A program made the position numbers and the translations under genes. The notes beneath the pieces are model-generated. The model did no database searches. It was not told the DNA's origin and saw only the letters and a list, made by a program, of their open reading frames with translations. A stretch of 64,000 nt of DNA from Spirochaeta sp. UBA5339. Lineage in GTDB: Bacteria > Spirochaetota > Spirochaetia > DSM-2461. Within the stretch, counting starts at the first letter, position 1, and every line of letters starts with the position of its first letter. The stretch spans positions 316,259 to 380,258 of the forward strand of contig DHQL01000007.1 of the NCBI GenBank assembly GCA_002408085.1, in the 5' to 3' direction. Below are positions 7,519-16,893 of this stretch, piece after piece.

Positions 7519-9223
7519 TCTGTCCATAGGTCAGAGTATTCTGATCTCAACCCTCACCATTGTTACCGTTGTCCTGCTGGTCACGGGAACGATCTTCTAT
7601 TCCACCTTCAGCCTCAGGACCGATGAACTTGTGGAAACCCAGTCCCGGGAGATCAACAAGCAGATCGTTCTCAACTTCGAGAACTACATAAACTCTCTGA
7701 TTGAGACGGCAAACTATATTCAGACCTCTTCTCTGAACCTGGATCTTCAGGAGAACAGAAACCGTCTGCAGGAGATCTATGTGCTGAGCCGGGAGGGAAA
7801 GAGGGATGTGATCTCCATCTTTCTCTTCGACCTGGAGGGTAATGCCCTTCTTGGAGGCTCCAGCAGACGGAACCGCTTTCTCCGTCCGGATATGGAGCTC
7901 TGGTTTCTCAACGCCCTGAGGGATCTGGGAATCTTTCACTTCTCTCCTCCCCACACTCTGAATTCCCAGGATGATGAGGAGGTTATCTCTGTTTCCAAAC
8001 TTGTGGATTATCTGGACGGCGGAGAGCAGAAGAAGGGAGTTCTCCTTCTTGAACTCAACTTCAGAACCATTACCAGTCTGGCGGAGAAGTCCAACCTCGG
8101 GGAGGGCGGCCATATTCTTATCCTCGATGACAATGACTCCCTGATCTACACCTCCACTGAGGGGCAATCGGCTGCCCTTGAGAGCCTGAGCCTGGCCCGG
8201 CGGCAGAACCTGGGGGGATTCAAGGCATCAATCAACTCCATTGGAATGTACGGAAATATCAACACCCTCTCCCAGACCCGCTGGCGGATTGTGACCATGT
8301 ACAATATCGACGAGATAGGCCGTGCCAAGAAGCAGATGTTCTCGGTTCTCTCCTTTATCCTTCTGGGAAGTATCGGTATCACAATGTCTGTGGCCATCTT
8401 TATCTCCAGACGAATTTCCGGTCCCCTGAATCAGCTGAAAAAGTATATGCTCCGCATTGAGCAGGGTGACTTCACCAGCCGTGTGGAGGTTTCCGGTCAG
8501 AGGGAGATCGTCCTTGTGGCGGACTCCTTCAACGATATGATTGACGAGATCAGGTCTCTTATGGACCGTCTGATTACCGAGCAGAGGGAGAAGAGGAAGA
8601 GTGAGCTTGTGGCCCTGCAGAACCAGATCAATCCCCACTTCCTCTACAACACCCTGGATTCCATTATCTGGCTGGCCGAGAACGAACGGAGCGATGATGT
8701 TATTACCACGGTGGTGGCTCTGGCCCGTTTCTTCAGAATCAGCATCTCCAAGGGACAGAATTTTATTCCCGTCAGCGATGAGATAGCCCATATCAGAAAC
8801 TATCTGACCATTCAGAGCATCCGGTACACAGGGAAATTCGAGTATCATTTTGAGATTAATCATGAAATCCTCGGCAATAAGGTTATGAAGCTGATCCTCC
8901 AGCCCCTGGTGGAGAACGCCATCTACCACGGTGTGGGCGAGGAGACGGGACTGATTACCATCCGCGGGTACCGGGAGGGGGAGTTTATTATTTTTGAGGT
9001 GGAAAATACCGGTTACGGCATTCCCGAAGAGAAAATTGCCCAGCTCTACCGTATTCTGAACGGCGAAGAAGAGGGGCAGAGTGTGGGACTGAAAAACGTC
9101 TATCAGCGGCTGAAGCTCTACTATGGAGACGAGGCGGATCTGGTGATAAGCAGTGAGCTGGATGAGATGACCAATGTCAGGGTCCTTATACCGGCGGCGG
9201 TGCCGGGAGGGGTAAAACAGTGA
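7496..9223 (+). CDS. YesM-type sensor histidine kinase
   Basis: About 576 residues. A membrane segment near the N-terminus (SILISTLTIVTVVLLVTGTIF) is followed by an extracytoplasmic sensor region of roughly 260 residues, a second membrane segment (FILLGSIGITMSVAIFI), a HAMP linker, a His_kinase domain with H in NQINPHFLYN, and a HATPase domain (LQPLVENAIYHG, ENTGYGIPEE). The frame opens at 7394, but GTG 7496 gives a normal short cytoplasmic N-terminus and a 23-base overlap with the regulator gene; the exact start is uncertain because no strong Shine-Dalgarno is seen. It should phosphorylate the adjacent YesN protein. Confidence 0.88.
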   Translation: MKKLIRIDLSIGQSILISTLTIVTVVLLVTGTIFYSTFSLRTDELVETQSREINKQIVLNFENYINSLIETANYIQTSSLNLDLQENRNRLQEIYVLSREGKRDVISIFLFDLEGNALLGGSSRRNRFLRPDMELWFLNALRDLGIFHFSPPHTLNSQDDEEVISVSKLVDYLDGGEQKKGVLLLELNFRTITSLAEKSNLGEGGHILILDDNDSLIYTSTEGQSAALESLSLARRQNLGGFKASINSIGMYGNINTLSQTRWRIVTMYNIDEIGRAKKQMFSVLSFILLGSIGITMSVAIFISRRISGPLNQLKKYMLRIEQGDFTSRVEVSGQREIVLVADSFNDMIDEIRSLMDRLITEQREKRKSELVALQNQINPHFLYNTLDSIIWLAENERSDDVITTVVALARFFRISISKGQNFIPVSDEIAHIRNYLTIQSIRYTGKFEYHFEINHEILGNKVMKLILQPLVENAIYHGVGEETGLITIRGYREGEFIIFEVENTGYGIPEEKIAQLYRILNGEEEGQSVGLKNVYQRLKLYYGDEADLVISSELDEMTNVRVLIPAAVPGGVKQ

Positions 9224-10233
9224 GAAAAATCTTAATCCTGCCGATCCTGCTGGCGGTGCTTTCGGGCTGCAGCAGTCACAAACCACGGGTGGCTCTGTTC
9301 CTCTACAATGGTGAAGACCTCTTTATGCAGAGCTTTGCCGATAAAATTGTAGCCATGGCCGGCATGGATATCGAGCTCTCGGTCTTTGATGCCCAGAACT
9401 CTCAGCTCCTGCAGAATGAACATATCGAAAATCAGATCAAGGAGGGATGTGATCTGATGCTGATCAATCCCGTGGACCGTCTGGGTGCCTACTCGGTGAT
9501 CAGGAGGCTGAAGAGCGAAAACATCCCGGTGATCTACTTCAACAGGGAGCCTCTTTTCAAGGACCTCCTCCTGTGGGAGAAGACCTGGTATGTGGGAGCT
9601 AAGGCCAATCAGTCCGGTCAGATGCAGGCTGAGCTGGTTATGGAGCTCTTCGGAAATGACCCGGGCAATCTCAACAGGTATGACCGCAACGGGGACGGCC
9701 GGATTCAAACTGTCATACTGAAGGGGGAACAGGGGCATCAGGATGCTGAAATCAGAACCTCCGAGGTGGTACGCAGTTTCCGTCTTATGGGATTTGATCT
9801 GGATATTCTGATTACCGAGGTGGCCAACTGGGACAAGGATGAGGCCTATGAAAAGATGGATGACATTATAAAGACCTACGGTCATGATATGGAGCTTGTC
9901 CTAGCCAACAACGATGCCATGGCCCTGGGGGCTATCAGGCGAATGCGTCAGAAGGGAATGTTCAAGGATAGTAACGGCAATGGCCGAGTCGATATGGATG
10001 ATGACTCCTGGATTCCCGTTCTGGGGATTGACGGGCTGGAGCAGGCGGTTCAGATGATTGAAGAGGGCTATCTCTATGGAACCGTTATTAATGATTCTCT
10101 TTCCATGGCCCGTGCCATGCGGGACCTCTCCGAGGCTATCCTGAACGGGCGCAATATTTATGACCTGCCCTACAGAATTGAGGATAACAAGTATATCTGG
10201 ATTGATTATCAGGCTTTTATTAAAAATCACTGA
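9220..10233 (+). CDS. Galactose-binding-protein-like lipoprotein, probable sugar sensor for the kinase
   Basis: A 337-residue lipoprotein with lipobox LSGC (Cys 17). The rest is a type I periplasmic sugar-binding fold closely following MglB, including a calcium loop D-R-N-G-D-G-R-I-Q before VILKGEQGH and a second acidic loop (DSNGNGRVDMDDDSW) not found in MglB. GTGA overlap with the kinase gene shows coupling, whereas mglB follows after a 124-base gap. This arrangement resembles membrane-tethered binding proteins that present sugar to a kinase (for example XylFII with LytS in clostridia). Therefore I infer a sensory rather than transport role; it could also serve the transporter. Confidence 0.8.
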   Translation: MRKILILPILLAVLSGCSSHKPRVALFLYNGEDLFMQSFADKIVAMAGMDIELSVFDAQNSQLLQNEHIENQIKEGCDLMLINPVDRLGAYSVIRRLKSENIPVIYFNREPLFKDLLLWEKTWYVGAKANQSGQMQAELVMELFGNDPGNLNRYDRNGDGRIQTVILKGEQGHQDAEIRTSEVVRSFRLMGFDLDILITEVANWDKDEAYEKMDDIIKTYGHDMELVLANNDAMALGAIRRMRQKGMFKDSNGNGRVDMDDDSWIPVLGIDGLEQAVQMIEEGYLYGTVINDSLSMARAMRDLSEAILNGRNIYDLPYRIEDNKYIWIDYQAFIKNH

Positions 10234-10357
10234 AAAATATTATAAATATTGGAAAATCTTATAAAAACCAGAGAATATATCACATTGTGCTCTCACGGAT
10301 CGGTGTTACCATTTCTTCAGAATATGATATTTCAGATATCAAAGGAGTAATTATTTT

Positions 10358-11374
10358 ATGAAGAAAGCAATTCTTTTTTCACTGATCGTACTGATGTCCG
10401 TTACCGGCCTTTTTGCTGAAGGACAGAAAGACACTGACGGCAAGATCGTTATCGGTGCCAACATTTACAACTTCCAGGATAACTTCATGAACGGTGCTAT
10501 GAAACCTGTTCTCGAAAGCTATGCTGCAGAAAAAGGTGTAGAAATCCAGATTGTTGACTCTGAAGGTCAGCAGGCTATTCTTAACAACCAGATCGATATC
10601 TTCATCACAAGAGGTGTTAATGTTCTGGCTATCAACCTTGTAGACCCCGCTTCTGCCGAGTCTGTAATCGAAAAAGCAAAAAGAGCTGACATTCCCCTTA
10701 TCCTCTTCAACAAGGAAGGATCTAAAGAGGCTATGTCTACTTACGATAAGGTATGGTACGTAGGTACTGACTCTGCTGAATCTGGAATCATCCAGGGACA
10801 GATGATGGTTGCTGACTGGAATGCCGGCGTTATCGCTGACAAGAACAACGATGGTGTTCTCCAGTACGTAATGCTGAAAGGTGAGCCCGGACATCCCGAT
10901 GCTGAAGCCAGAACAAGAGAGTCTGTAAAGGCTTTCACAGATGCTGGTATTCAGGTACAGCAGCTGGCTCTCGAAGCTGACCAGAACTGGTCTACACAGC
11001 ACGGAAACGACAAGACAGCTGCATGGCTGACTTCTTCCTTCGGAAGCGACATCGAAGTAATCATCGCCAACAACGACGGTATGGCTTTCGGTGCTATCAC
11101 AGCTATGAAGGCTGCCGGTGTAAGACTCCCCATCTACGGTGTTGACGCACTGGACCAGGCTCTGACTCACATTGCTGAGGGCGAGCTGGACGGAACAGTT
11201 CTGAACGACGGTGAGAACCAGGCTAAGGCTACAATCGACCTGGCTATCAACGCAGCTATGGGCAAGCCCGTAACTGAAGGTACTTCCTGGGTTCTGACAA
11301 CTGACGGTTCCAAGGCTGTACGTGTAGCTTACGTTGCCGTTACACCCGAAAACTACGAGGACTTCAGAAAATAA
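10358..11374 (+). CDS. mglB: Galactose/glucose ABC transporter, substrate-binding protein MglB
   Basis: A 338-residue periplasmic protein with a signal peptide ending in GLFAEGQ. It follows E. coli MglB closely: the Ca-binding loop DKNNDGVLQ, the stretch LKGEPGHPDAEARTR, VIIANNDGMAFGA, and GVDALDQAL. It binds D-galactose or D-glucose for the MglA/MglC transporter. ATG follows CAAAGGAG. Codon choice is narrower than in neighbouring genes (many GCT, GTT, GAA and AAC), as expected for a very highly expressed protein. A long stem-loop follows the gene. Confidence 0.93.
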   Translation: MKKAILFSLIVLMSVTGLFAEGQKDTDGKIVIGANIYNFQDNFMNGAMKPVLESYAAEKGVEIQIVDSEGQQAILNNQIDIFITRGVNVLAINLVDPASAESVIEKAKRADIPLILFNKEGSKEAMSTYDKVWYVGTDSAESGIIQGQMMVADWNAGVIADKNNDGVLQYVMLKGEPGHPDAEARTRESVKAFTDAGIQVQQLALEADQNWSTQHGNDKTAAWLTSSFGSDIEVIIANNDGMAFGAITAMKAAGVRLPIYGVDALDQALTHIAEGELDGTVLNDGENQAKATIDLAINAAMGKPVTEGTSWVLTTDGSKAVRVAYVAVTPENYEDFRK

Positions 11375-11406
11375 TCATCAGGTTTTCACCTGTAGTCTAT
11401 TAAAGT

Positions 11407-11439
11407 CAGAAGCAGCCTTGGTTTACGAGGCTGCTTCTG
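11407..11439 (+). terminator. Intercistronic stem-loop between mglB and mglA
   Basis: CAGAAGCAGCCT (11407-11418) pairs perfectly with AGGCTGCTTCTG (11428-11439) around a 9-base loop. The following sequence is AT-rich without a clean T run, so it more likely stabilises mglB mRNA or causes partial termination than ends the operon. Confidence 0.7.
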
Positions 11440-11532
11440 TAGTGTTATTTGATTTTAAATAATGAATTTGTATGATATTTTAAACTGCCGGGAGGCAGCA
11501 AATATCTGTATTTCCAGAGAGAGGTGGTTCTT

Positions 11533-13056
11533 TTGCAAGAAGAATATTTATTGAGAATAAAGGATGTCAGCAAGTCGTTTTCCGGCGTTACAGTACTGAA
11601 TAAAGTATGCCTGAATATACGTCCCGGGACAGTTCATTCTCTCATGGGGGAAAACGGAGCGGGAAAATCCACCTTGATGAAATGCCTCTTCGGTATTTAC
11701 AGACAGGATGAAGGCCAGTTTTTCCTCGATGGTGAGGAGTTCAACTTTGAAGATCCCAAGCATGCCCTTGAAAACGGGGTATCCATGGTGCATCAGGAGC
11801 TGAACCAGGTTGTCCAGCGGACAATCAACGACAATATCTGGCTGGGCCGTTATCCCCGTAAACGGGGTTTTGTTGACGAAAAGAAGATGTATGCCGATAC
11901 CAAGGCCCTTTTTGAAAGACTGAATATACATCTTGATCCCAGAATGCTTCTGGACAAGCTGTCCGTATCCCAGAGACAGATGGTGGAGATTGCCAAGGCC
12001 GTATCCTACGATGCCAAGATCATCGTACTCGACGAGCCCACATCTTCCCTTACAGACAACGAAGTTAAAATGCTGTTTGACATTATCGGCGTCCTCAAAA
12101 AAGAGGGTGTAGGTATTGTATATATATCCCATAAGATGGAAGAGATCTTCGAGATCTCCGATGATGTAACCGTACTCCGTGACGGAAGCCACATCGGAAC
12201 AGAAAAGATCGAAAACCTGACCATGGAAAAGATCGTAAACATGATGGTTGGACGGGACCTGGAAGAAAGATTCCCCCCCAAGACCAATGTTCCCGGTGAC
12301 GTTCATATGACCGTTAAAAATCTGAGCACCAAGTACGCTCCCTTTGTTCAGGATGTCAATTTTGACCTCCATAAGGGTGAGATCCTCGGTGTGGCCGGTC
12401 TGGTTGGAGCTGGACGTACCGAGATGGTGGAAGCCCTCTTCGGCGCCAGAACCCTTGAGAGCGGAGAGATCCTGATCGACGGAAAGAAGATCGACAACTC
12501 CACTCCCCACAAGGCGATAAACAACCGCTTTGCCCTCCTTACCGAGGAGAGACGGCAGACAGGTATTTACCCTGTTGCGGACATTACCTTCAACTCCACA
12601 ATCTCCAATGTGAAGTCCTACAAGAACAAGTTCGGCTTCCTGGTGGATCACAAGATGAAGGAAGACACCGACAAGCAGATCGGCGCCATGCGCATCAAGA
12701 CTCCCAACAGAAAGGAGCTGATCCGTTCTCTGTCCGGTGGAAACCAGCAGAAGGTTATTATCGGCCGCTGGCTTCTGACCAACCCCGACGTTCTTCTTCT
12801 GGATGAGCCCACAAGAGGTATCGACGTTGGTGCTAAATTTGAAATTTACCAGCTGATCATTGATCTGGCCAAGAACGGTAAGTCGGTAATTGTTGTTTCT
12901 TCAGAAATGCCCGAGCTGCTTGGTATCACCAACAGAATTATGGTTATGAGTAACGGAAGGGTTTCGGGTATCGTAAATACCGAAGAGACCACACAGACAG
13001 AGATTTTTAATCTCTCTGCTAAATATCTGAATAATAATAGAGAGGCTGAAGTATGA
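11533..13056 (+). CDS. mglA: Galactose/methyl galactoside ABC transporter ATPase MglA
   Basis: A tandem ABC ATPase of about 507 residues: first Walker A GENGAGKST and signature LSVSQRQ, second half with degenerate Walker A (GLVGAGRTE) and signature LSGGNQQK, as in all CUT2 ATPases. Very similar to E. coli MglA throughout (SMVHQELN, WLGRYP, TEERRQTGIY, PTRGIDVGAKFEIYQLI). The frame opens with GTG 11524, but that codon overlaps the GAGAGAGG ribosome site; TTG 11533 at 8 bases spacing is the better start. It powers MglC and overlaps that gene by ATGA. Confidence 0.92.
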   Translation: MQEEYLLRIKDVSKSFSGVTVLNKVCLNIRPGTVHSLMGENGAGKSTLMKCLFGIYRQDEGQFFLDGEEFNFEDPKHALENGVSMVHQELNQVVQRTINDNIWLGRYPRKRGFVDEKKMYADTKALFERLNIHLDPRMLLDKLSVSQRQMVEIAKAVSYDAKIIVLDEPTSSLTDNEVKMLFDIIGVLKKEGVGIVYISHKMEEIFEISDDVTVLRDGSHIGTEKIENLTMEKIVNMMVGRDLEERFPPKTNVPGDVHMTVKNLSTKYAPFVQDVNFDLHKGEILGVAGLVGAGRTEMVEALFGARTLESGEILIDGKKIDNSTPHKAINNRFALLTEERRQTGIYPVADITFNSTISNVKSYKNKFGFLVDHKMKEDTDKQIGAMRIKTPNRKELIRSLSGGNQQKVIIGRWLLTNPDVLLLDEPTRGIDVGAKFEIYQLIIDLAKNGKSVIVVSSEMPELLGITNRIMVMSNGRVSGIVNTEETTQTEIFNLSAKYLNNNREAEV

Positions 13057-14078
13057 GCAGTTTAAGCACGAAACTCTTCAAGAAAAGCAAAGAAGAGTGG
13101 ATGGACTTTTTCATCAACAATGCAATTTATATCGTAATTTTCGCAATCATCCTGATTGTTGTAATCAGGGAACCCAAATTTATCTCCGTACCCGTACTGA
13201 GAAATATCCTGACCCAGTCTTCTGTTAGACTGATTCTGGCCCTCGGGGTAGCGGGCATCATTATCCTTCAGGGTACTGACCTCTCCCTCGGCCGTTCCGT
13301 TGGTATGGCAGCTGTTGTTGCCGCGTCACTTCTTCAGAGACCCGACTACGCGTCACGTTTCTACCCCGAAATGGCTCAGCTTCCCCTGTTTGTTCCCCTT
13401 CTGGCATCAATGCTGGTTTGTGGTTTCTTCTCTGCCATCAACGGATGGGTTGTAGCGAAGTTCAAGATTCACCCCTTTCTGGCGACCATGGGTATGATGA
13501 TTACCCTCTACGGTATCCTTTCCATCTACTTTGCCTCCGGTGCTCCCGGTCCCCAGCCCATCGGTGGACACGACACCCGCTATGTAGATCTGGTAAACGG
13601 TAATGTTCTCGGTATTCCCAACCTGGTAATCATTGCCGGTCTGGCTGCCGCCTTTATCTGGGTTCTCTGGAACAAGACAACCTTCGGTAAGAACATGTAC
13701 GCCGTAGGTGGAAACCCCGAAGCGGCTACCGTTTCCGGAGTTAACGTAATGTCTACAACCGTTCTGGTTTACATCCTGGCCGGTGCCATGTACGGTCTGG
13801 GCGGTTACCTCGAAGCGGCCCGTATCGGTTCTGCCAACAACGGTACAGGATTCGGTTACGAACTCGACGCCATTGCGGCCTGTGTAGTAGGGGGTATCTC
13901 CTTCTCCGGCGGTATCGGTAAGGTTTCCGGAGCCATCGCCGGTGTTCTGATGTTCACCATCATCACCTACGGAATGACCTTTATCGGACTGGACCAGTAC
14001 TACCAGTACATCGTTAAGGGTGTAATCATCGTAGTTGCCGTATCTCTGGATGCGAAGAAGTACCTGAAGAAAGTCTGA
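13053..14078 (+). CDS. mglC: Galactose/methyl galactoside ABC transporter permease MglC
   Basis: A 341-residue CUT2 permease with 8-10 membrane segments. Motifs match MglC: GTDLSLGRSVGMAAV, KFKIHPFLATMGMM, GGNPEAATVSGVNV, DAIAACVVGGISFSGGIGKVSGA. It forms the channel with MglA and receives sugar from MglB. The start ATG overlaps the mglA stop. A clear intrinsic terminator follows 35 bases downstream, ending the operon. Confidence 0.93.
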   Translation: MSSLSTKLFKKSKEEWMDFFINNAIYIVIFAIILIVVIREPKFISVPVLRNILTQSSVRLILALGVAGIIILQGTDLSLGRSVGMAAVVAASLLQRPDYASRFYPEMAQLPLFVPLLASMLVCGFFSAINGWVVAKFKIHPFLATMGMMITLYGILSIYFASGAPGPQPIGGHDTRYVDLVNGNVLGIPNLVIIAGLAAAFIWVLWNKTTFGKNMYAVGGNPEAATVSGVNVMSTTVLVYILAGAMYGLGGYLEAARIGSANNGTGFGYELDAIAACVVGGISFSGGIGKVSGAIAGVLMFTIITYGMTFIGLDQYYQYIVKGVIIVVAVSLDAKKYLKKV

Positions 14079-14112
14079 TCTTTCAGAATCCCGTTTTAAG
14101 GATTCTTTAATG

Positions 14113-14142
14113 AAAACCGCCGGCAGTCCCGGCGGTTTTTTT
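14113..14142 (+). terminator. Intrinsic terminator of the mgl operon
   Basis: Stem AAAACCGCCGG (14113-14123) with CCGGCGGTTTT (14129-14139), loop CAGTC, followed by a T run to 14142. Confidence 0.9.
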
Positions 14143-14224
14143 CTGCCCGGAGCCTGTGACCGGCACCGTTTACCCGAGGCTGCAGGGGCTTGTGACGGAA
14201 GCTTGATCCGGGGATACTTACATT

Positions 14225-15133
14225 ATGCACACACCCTTTCTGGTAAGTTTTCTAACAATTCTCGCGGTCTTCCTCCTGAAGGAGAAGGGCTTTATTCCCG
14301 CCGACAGCAGCAAGGTCCTCTCGTGGATCGTAATGCATGTTACCTTTCCGGCGAGTATACTCAGTTCTCTTCCCGCGTCGGAACTGAATCCCGAGTACTT
14401 CTTCCTGCCCCTGATATCCATCTTCTTCGCCTTTTCCAGTCTGGCCATAGGGCTTGTTCTGTTCAGAAATCTTTCCCCCGAATACAAGGGGCTGATGCTG
14501 ATGGGCAGCATAGGAATCAATATCGGTCTCTTCGCCTTTCCCATGATTGAGGCGGTCTACGGCCCTCAGGGAGCCCAGGTGGCGGCCCTGATGGATACGG
14601 GGAATGTGGTGATGATCTTCGGCCTATCCTATATGGTGGGTGACAGATGGTCTCCGGCTTCAGAGAGCCATAAGAGGGGAGTCCTGGGAACCCTGAAGCT
14701 GCTTGGAAAGTCGGTTCCCCTTCTGGCCTATCTGACGGCCCTGGCCCTTAACCTTCTCTCATTGCGGCTCCCTGAGTTCCTTCAGTCCTGGTTTACAGTG
14801 GTTGGAAAGGCCAACCAGTTCCTGGTTCTGGCGGTTCTCGGCCTTGTACTGAACTTCGACTGGAAGGGGCATGCCTCCCGTTCCGGTCTGCCGCGGCTTC
14901 TGCTGCTGCGCTATCTGCTGGGGCTGGGACTGGGTGTTCTTGTCTGGTTCTTCCTTCCCGGAGATATTCTGATGCGGAAGGTGGTGGCTCTCTGCCTGAT
15001 ACTGCCTGCGGGATTCGCCGTGGTTCCCTATTCCATGGAGTTCGGGTATAACAGAAACGCCGCCGGGGCCGTGGTGAACCTGACCCTGATCATCAGCTTT
15101 TTTCTGATGTGGGTCATGGCCGTTTTATTGTAG
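14225..15133 (+). CDS. AEC family (auxin efflux carrier-like) transporter
   Basis: A 302-residue inner-membrane protein with about ten hydrophobic segments in the 5+5 pattern of the AEC/BASS-related fold (PF03547). Conserved features include the N-terminal KEKGFIPADSSKVLSWIVMHVTFPASIL, the GINIGLFAFPMIEAVYG stretch and the C-terminal GFAVVPYSMEFGYN. Bacterial members export or import small organic acids such as malate or malonate; the substrate cannot be told from sequence. ATG 14225 has only a weak GGGGA upstream. It stands alone between the mgl terminator and a convergent gene. Confidence 0.82.
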   Translation: MHTPFLVSFLTILAVFLLKEKGFIPADSSKVLSWIVMHVTFPASILSSLPASELNPEYFFLPLISIFFAFSSLAIGLVLFRNLSPEYKGLMLMGSIGINIGLFAFPMIEAVYGPQGAQVAALMDTGNVVMIFGLSYMVGDRWSPASESHKRGVLGTLKLLGKSVPLLAYLTALALNLLSLRLPEFLQSWFTVVGKANQFLVLAVLGLVLNFDWKGHASRSGLPRLLLLRYLLGLGLGVLVWFFLPGDILMRKVVALCLILPAGFAVVPYSMEFGYNRNAAGAVVNLTLIISFFLMWVMAVLL

Positions 15134-15140
15134 GCGGCGG

Positions 15141-15989
15141 TCAGTTGTAGTCATCGGGATTGCCGGAGTATCTGAAAAAGGATTTTCCTCCGATATTGAC
15201 CGCCTGTTTATGGTCAAGTTCATCGGGTAGCTGTCCGGGAACCCCTGAAATGACTTCCCAGGCCTTGAGCACGGGACTTACTCTCAGAACTACCTCTTTA
15301 CGGCACTCTTCGGTGACCTCTTCACTGCTTTCCCACTGGTATCCGAAGGCTCCTGAGCTTTCATACTTTCCGCCCTCCCTGTACCTGACTGCTCTGAGGA
15401 TCGTCAGTTTTACCGTATTCCCCTGAAACGTGTACTCCCCCTCCAGGCGGAGTATAAGGGGCAGCTCTCTCATCTGGCTGTAGTGGAAGATAAAGCGGCC
15501 GTCGGGATAGAAGCGGAAGGTATCTGCGAATCCCGCTGCCATGACCAGAGACTCATTCCAGACCCCCGTCAGAGCCTCCACGCTGCCAGTCTGTTCCTCC
15601 ATGCCCGGGTTTCTACGCTCAAAACTGCTGATCTGCTCTATCTGTGATTTCTCAAAACTGCTCAGAGTAATTCCGTCACTGTTTTCTGTGGGAGTGTACC
15701 ACTCAAATGAGGAGAAGAAGTCTGCCAGATCGGAAGAGCTGAACGTGTAACCATGACGGGCATAGATCATATTTCTGAGGATTCTCAGCTCACTGTTGTT
15801 CAGGCTCCCGAGGGCAAAGATGCTGAGAGGGTAATCCAGAATGGTCAGGTCTCCGGCCGGAATGGCATCGGAAATATCGAGTCTGGCTTCGGCTCTGCTA
15901 CGGGTCAGCTGTTCTTCAGGGGGGTCAGAGAAAAGGGGAGACAGGGCGGCAGTGAAAAAAAACAGTGCCGGAATCAGTCTATTCTTCAT
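15141..15989 (-). CDS. Exported YARHG-domain protein of unknown function
   Basis: A 282-residue protein with a signal peptide (about 1-21, ending LSPLFS-DPP). Residues about 60-105 form a YARHG domain (ELRILRNMIYARHGYTF, then F-x-x-F-E-W-Y), a small extracytoplasmic module often attached to peptidases and kinases. The C-terminal half (about 130-265) looks like a beta-rich lipocalin or DUF-like domain (GVWNESLVMAAGFADTFRFYPDGRFIF, LEGEYTFQGNTVKL). It likely acts in the periplasm or on the surface. The role is unknown. It ends 8 bases from the convergent AEC gene. Confidence 0.75.
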   Translation of the reverse strand: MKNRLIPALFFFTAALSPLFSDPPEEQLTRSRAEARLDISDAIPAGDLTILDYPLSIFALGSLNNSELRILRNMIYARHGYTFSSSDLADFFSSFEWYTPTENSDGITLSSFEKSQIEQISSFERRNPGMEEQTGSVEALTGVWNESLVMAAGFADTFRFYPDGRFIFHYSQMRELPLILRLEGEYTFQGNTVKLTILRAVRYREGGKYESSGAFGYQWESSEEVTEECRKEVVLRVSPVLKAWEVISGVPGQLPDELDHKQAVNIGGKSFFRYSGNPDDYN

Positions 15990-16078
15990 GATCTTCCTCT
16001 TGTGATTTTAAGGTGTTCGAGTTACTCAGTTACCCTAACACTTTCATAACTGTCTGTACATGATTGTACAGAAAAGGA

Positions 16079-16846
16079 TTAATACCCCTTATAATCGAAA
16101 CGGGAATTTTCAAAATTGTAGCGGGGAACCTCCTCATGTTCATCAAGATTGAGAACCCCAAGATAGTGGACCGAAAGATTGCTGAACTCAAGGATGCTCT
16201 CCTTCAGGGATTCAACAGCCGGATTTTCTCTTCCGGGACCAGAGGCAAAGCGGTCAATAAAACGGTCGCACCGGCGTCTTACATCGTAGAAGTATTCGTC
16301 CAGGGTTGTGTAGGGCAGATGGACTCCGGGTCGGGAGGCCTTGCTGAGCAGGTCGATATAGAGCCGCGGGTCGGCGGAGTTAAGGCGGCGGGCCTCCATA
16401 AAGTAGTCGGGAAATCCGGCGGGATGGAGTATCCATCGGTCCAGAAAGGTCAGGATAATCAGAACAATACGCATCTGCTGCCGGGAAATGATTCCCCGGT
16501 CCAGAAAGTCTTCCACCTCCCAGAGGATCATATTGATCTGCTCCAGATAGTAGGCTGTCTCTATGGTTTTCGGAGGCTTCAGTGTCCTGTCCGAAGGGGA
16601 TGGTACGCTGCGGCTGCGGAGCCAGCTGCTGGTTTCAAGAAAGCGGTCATACTCCTTTCTGAGATCACTGCTGCTGAGAACCTTATAGGCATTCAGGATG
16701 ATCCTGTACACCTCGTTTGATGCTCTGGAGTTATCATTTCTATCGGGATGATGATTCATTGAAAGGCGGCGGAAGGCCTCCCTGATCTCCTCCGGCGGCG
16801 CCTGATGTGTTACTCCCAGTATCTGATAGTGGTTTTTATACACCAT
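16079..16846 (-). CDS. J-domain (DnaJ-like) protein with unrecognised C-terminal region
   Basis: A 255-residue protein. Residues 5-70 are a J domain with the essential HPD (SMNHHPDRND) and the helix II/IV pattern, so it should stimulate an Hsp70 (DnaK) ATPase. It has no Gly/Phe linker, zinc-finger repeats or client-binding C-terminal domain. Residues about 100-250 are helical and charged with no recognised domain, and probably choose a dedicated client. No membrane segment. ATG 16846 lies 47 bases from the divergent unknown gene. Confidence 0.82.
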   Translation of the reverse strand: MVYKNHYQILGVTHQAPPEEIREAFRRLSMNHHPDRNDNSRASNEVYRIILNAYKVLSSSDLRKEYDRFLETSSWLRSRSVPSPSDRTLKPPKTIETAYYLEQINMILWEVEDFLDRGIISRQQMRIVLIILTFLDRWILHPAGFPDYFMEARRLNSADPRLYIDLLSKASRPGVHLPYTTLDEYFYDVRRRCDRFIDRFASGPGRENPAVESLKESILEFSNLSVHYLGVLNLDEHEEVPRYNFENSRFDYKGY

Positions 16847-16893
16847 ACCTGATATTCTACACTGACTTTAAAAATATTGAGAGGACTTCAGCC

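Noticed and set aside
6391..7527. 378-codon open frame on the minus strand
   Set aside because: Antisense to the YesN-type regulator; no recognisable protein features.
10234..10357. Promoter for mglB
   Set aside because: The region is AT-rich with several partial -10 boxes and an AATATT/AATATT dyad, but no pair with acceptable spacing stood out, so none is reported.
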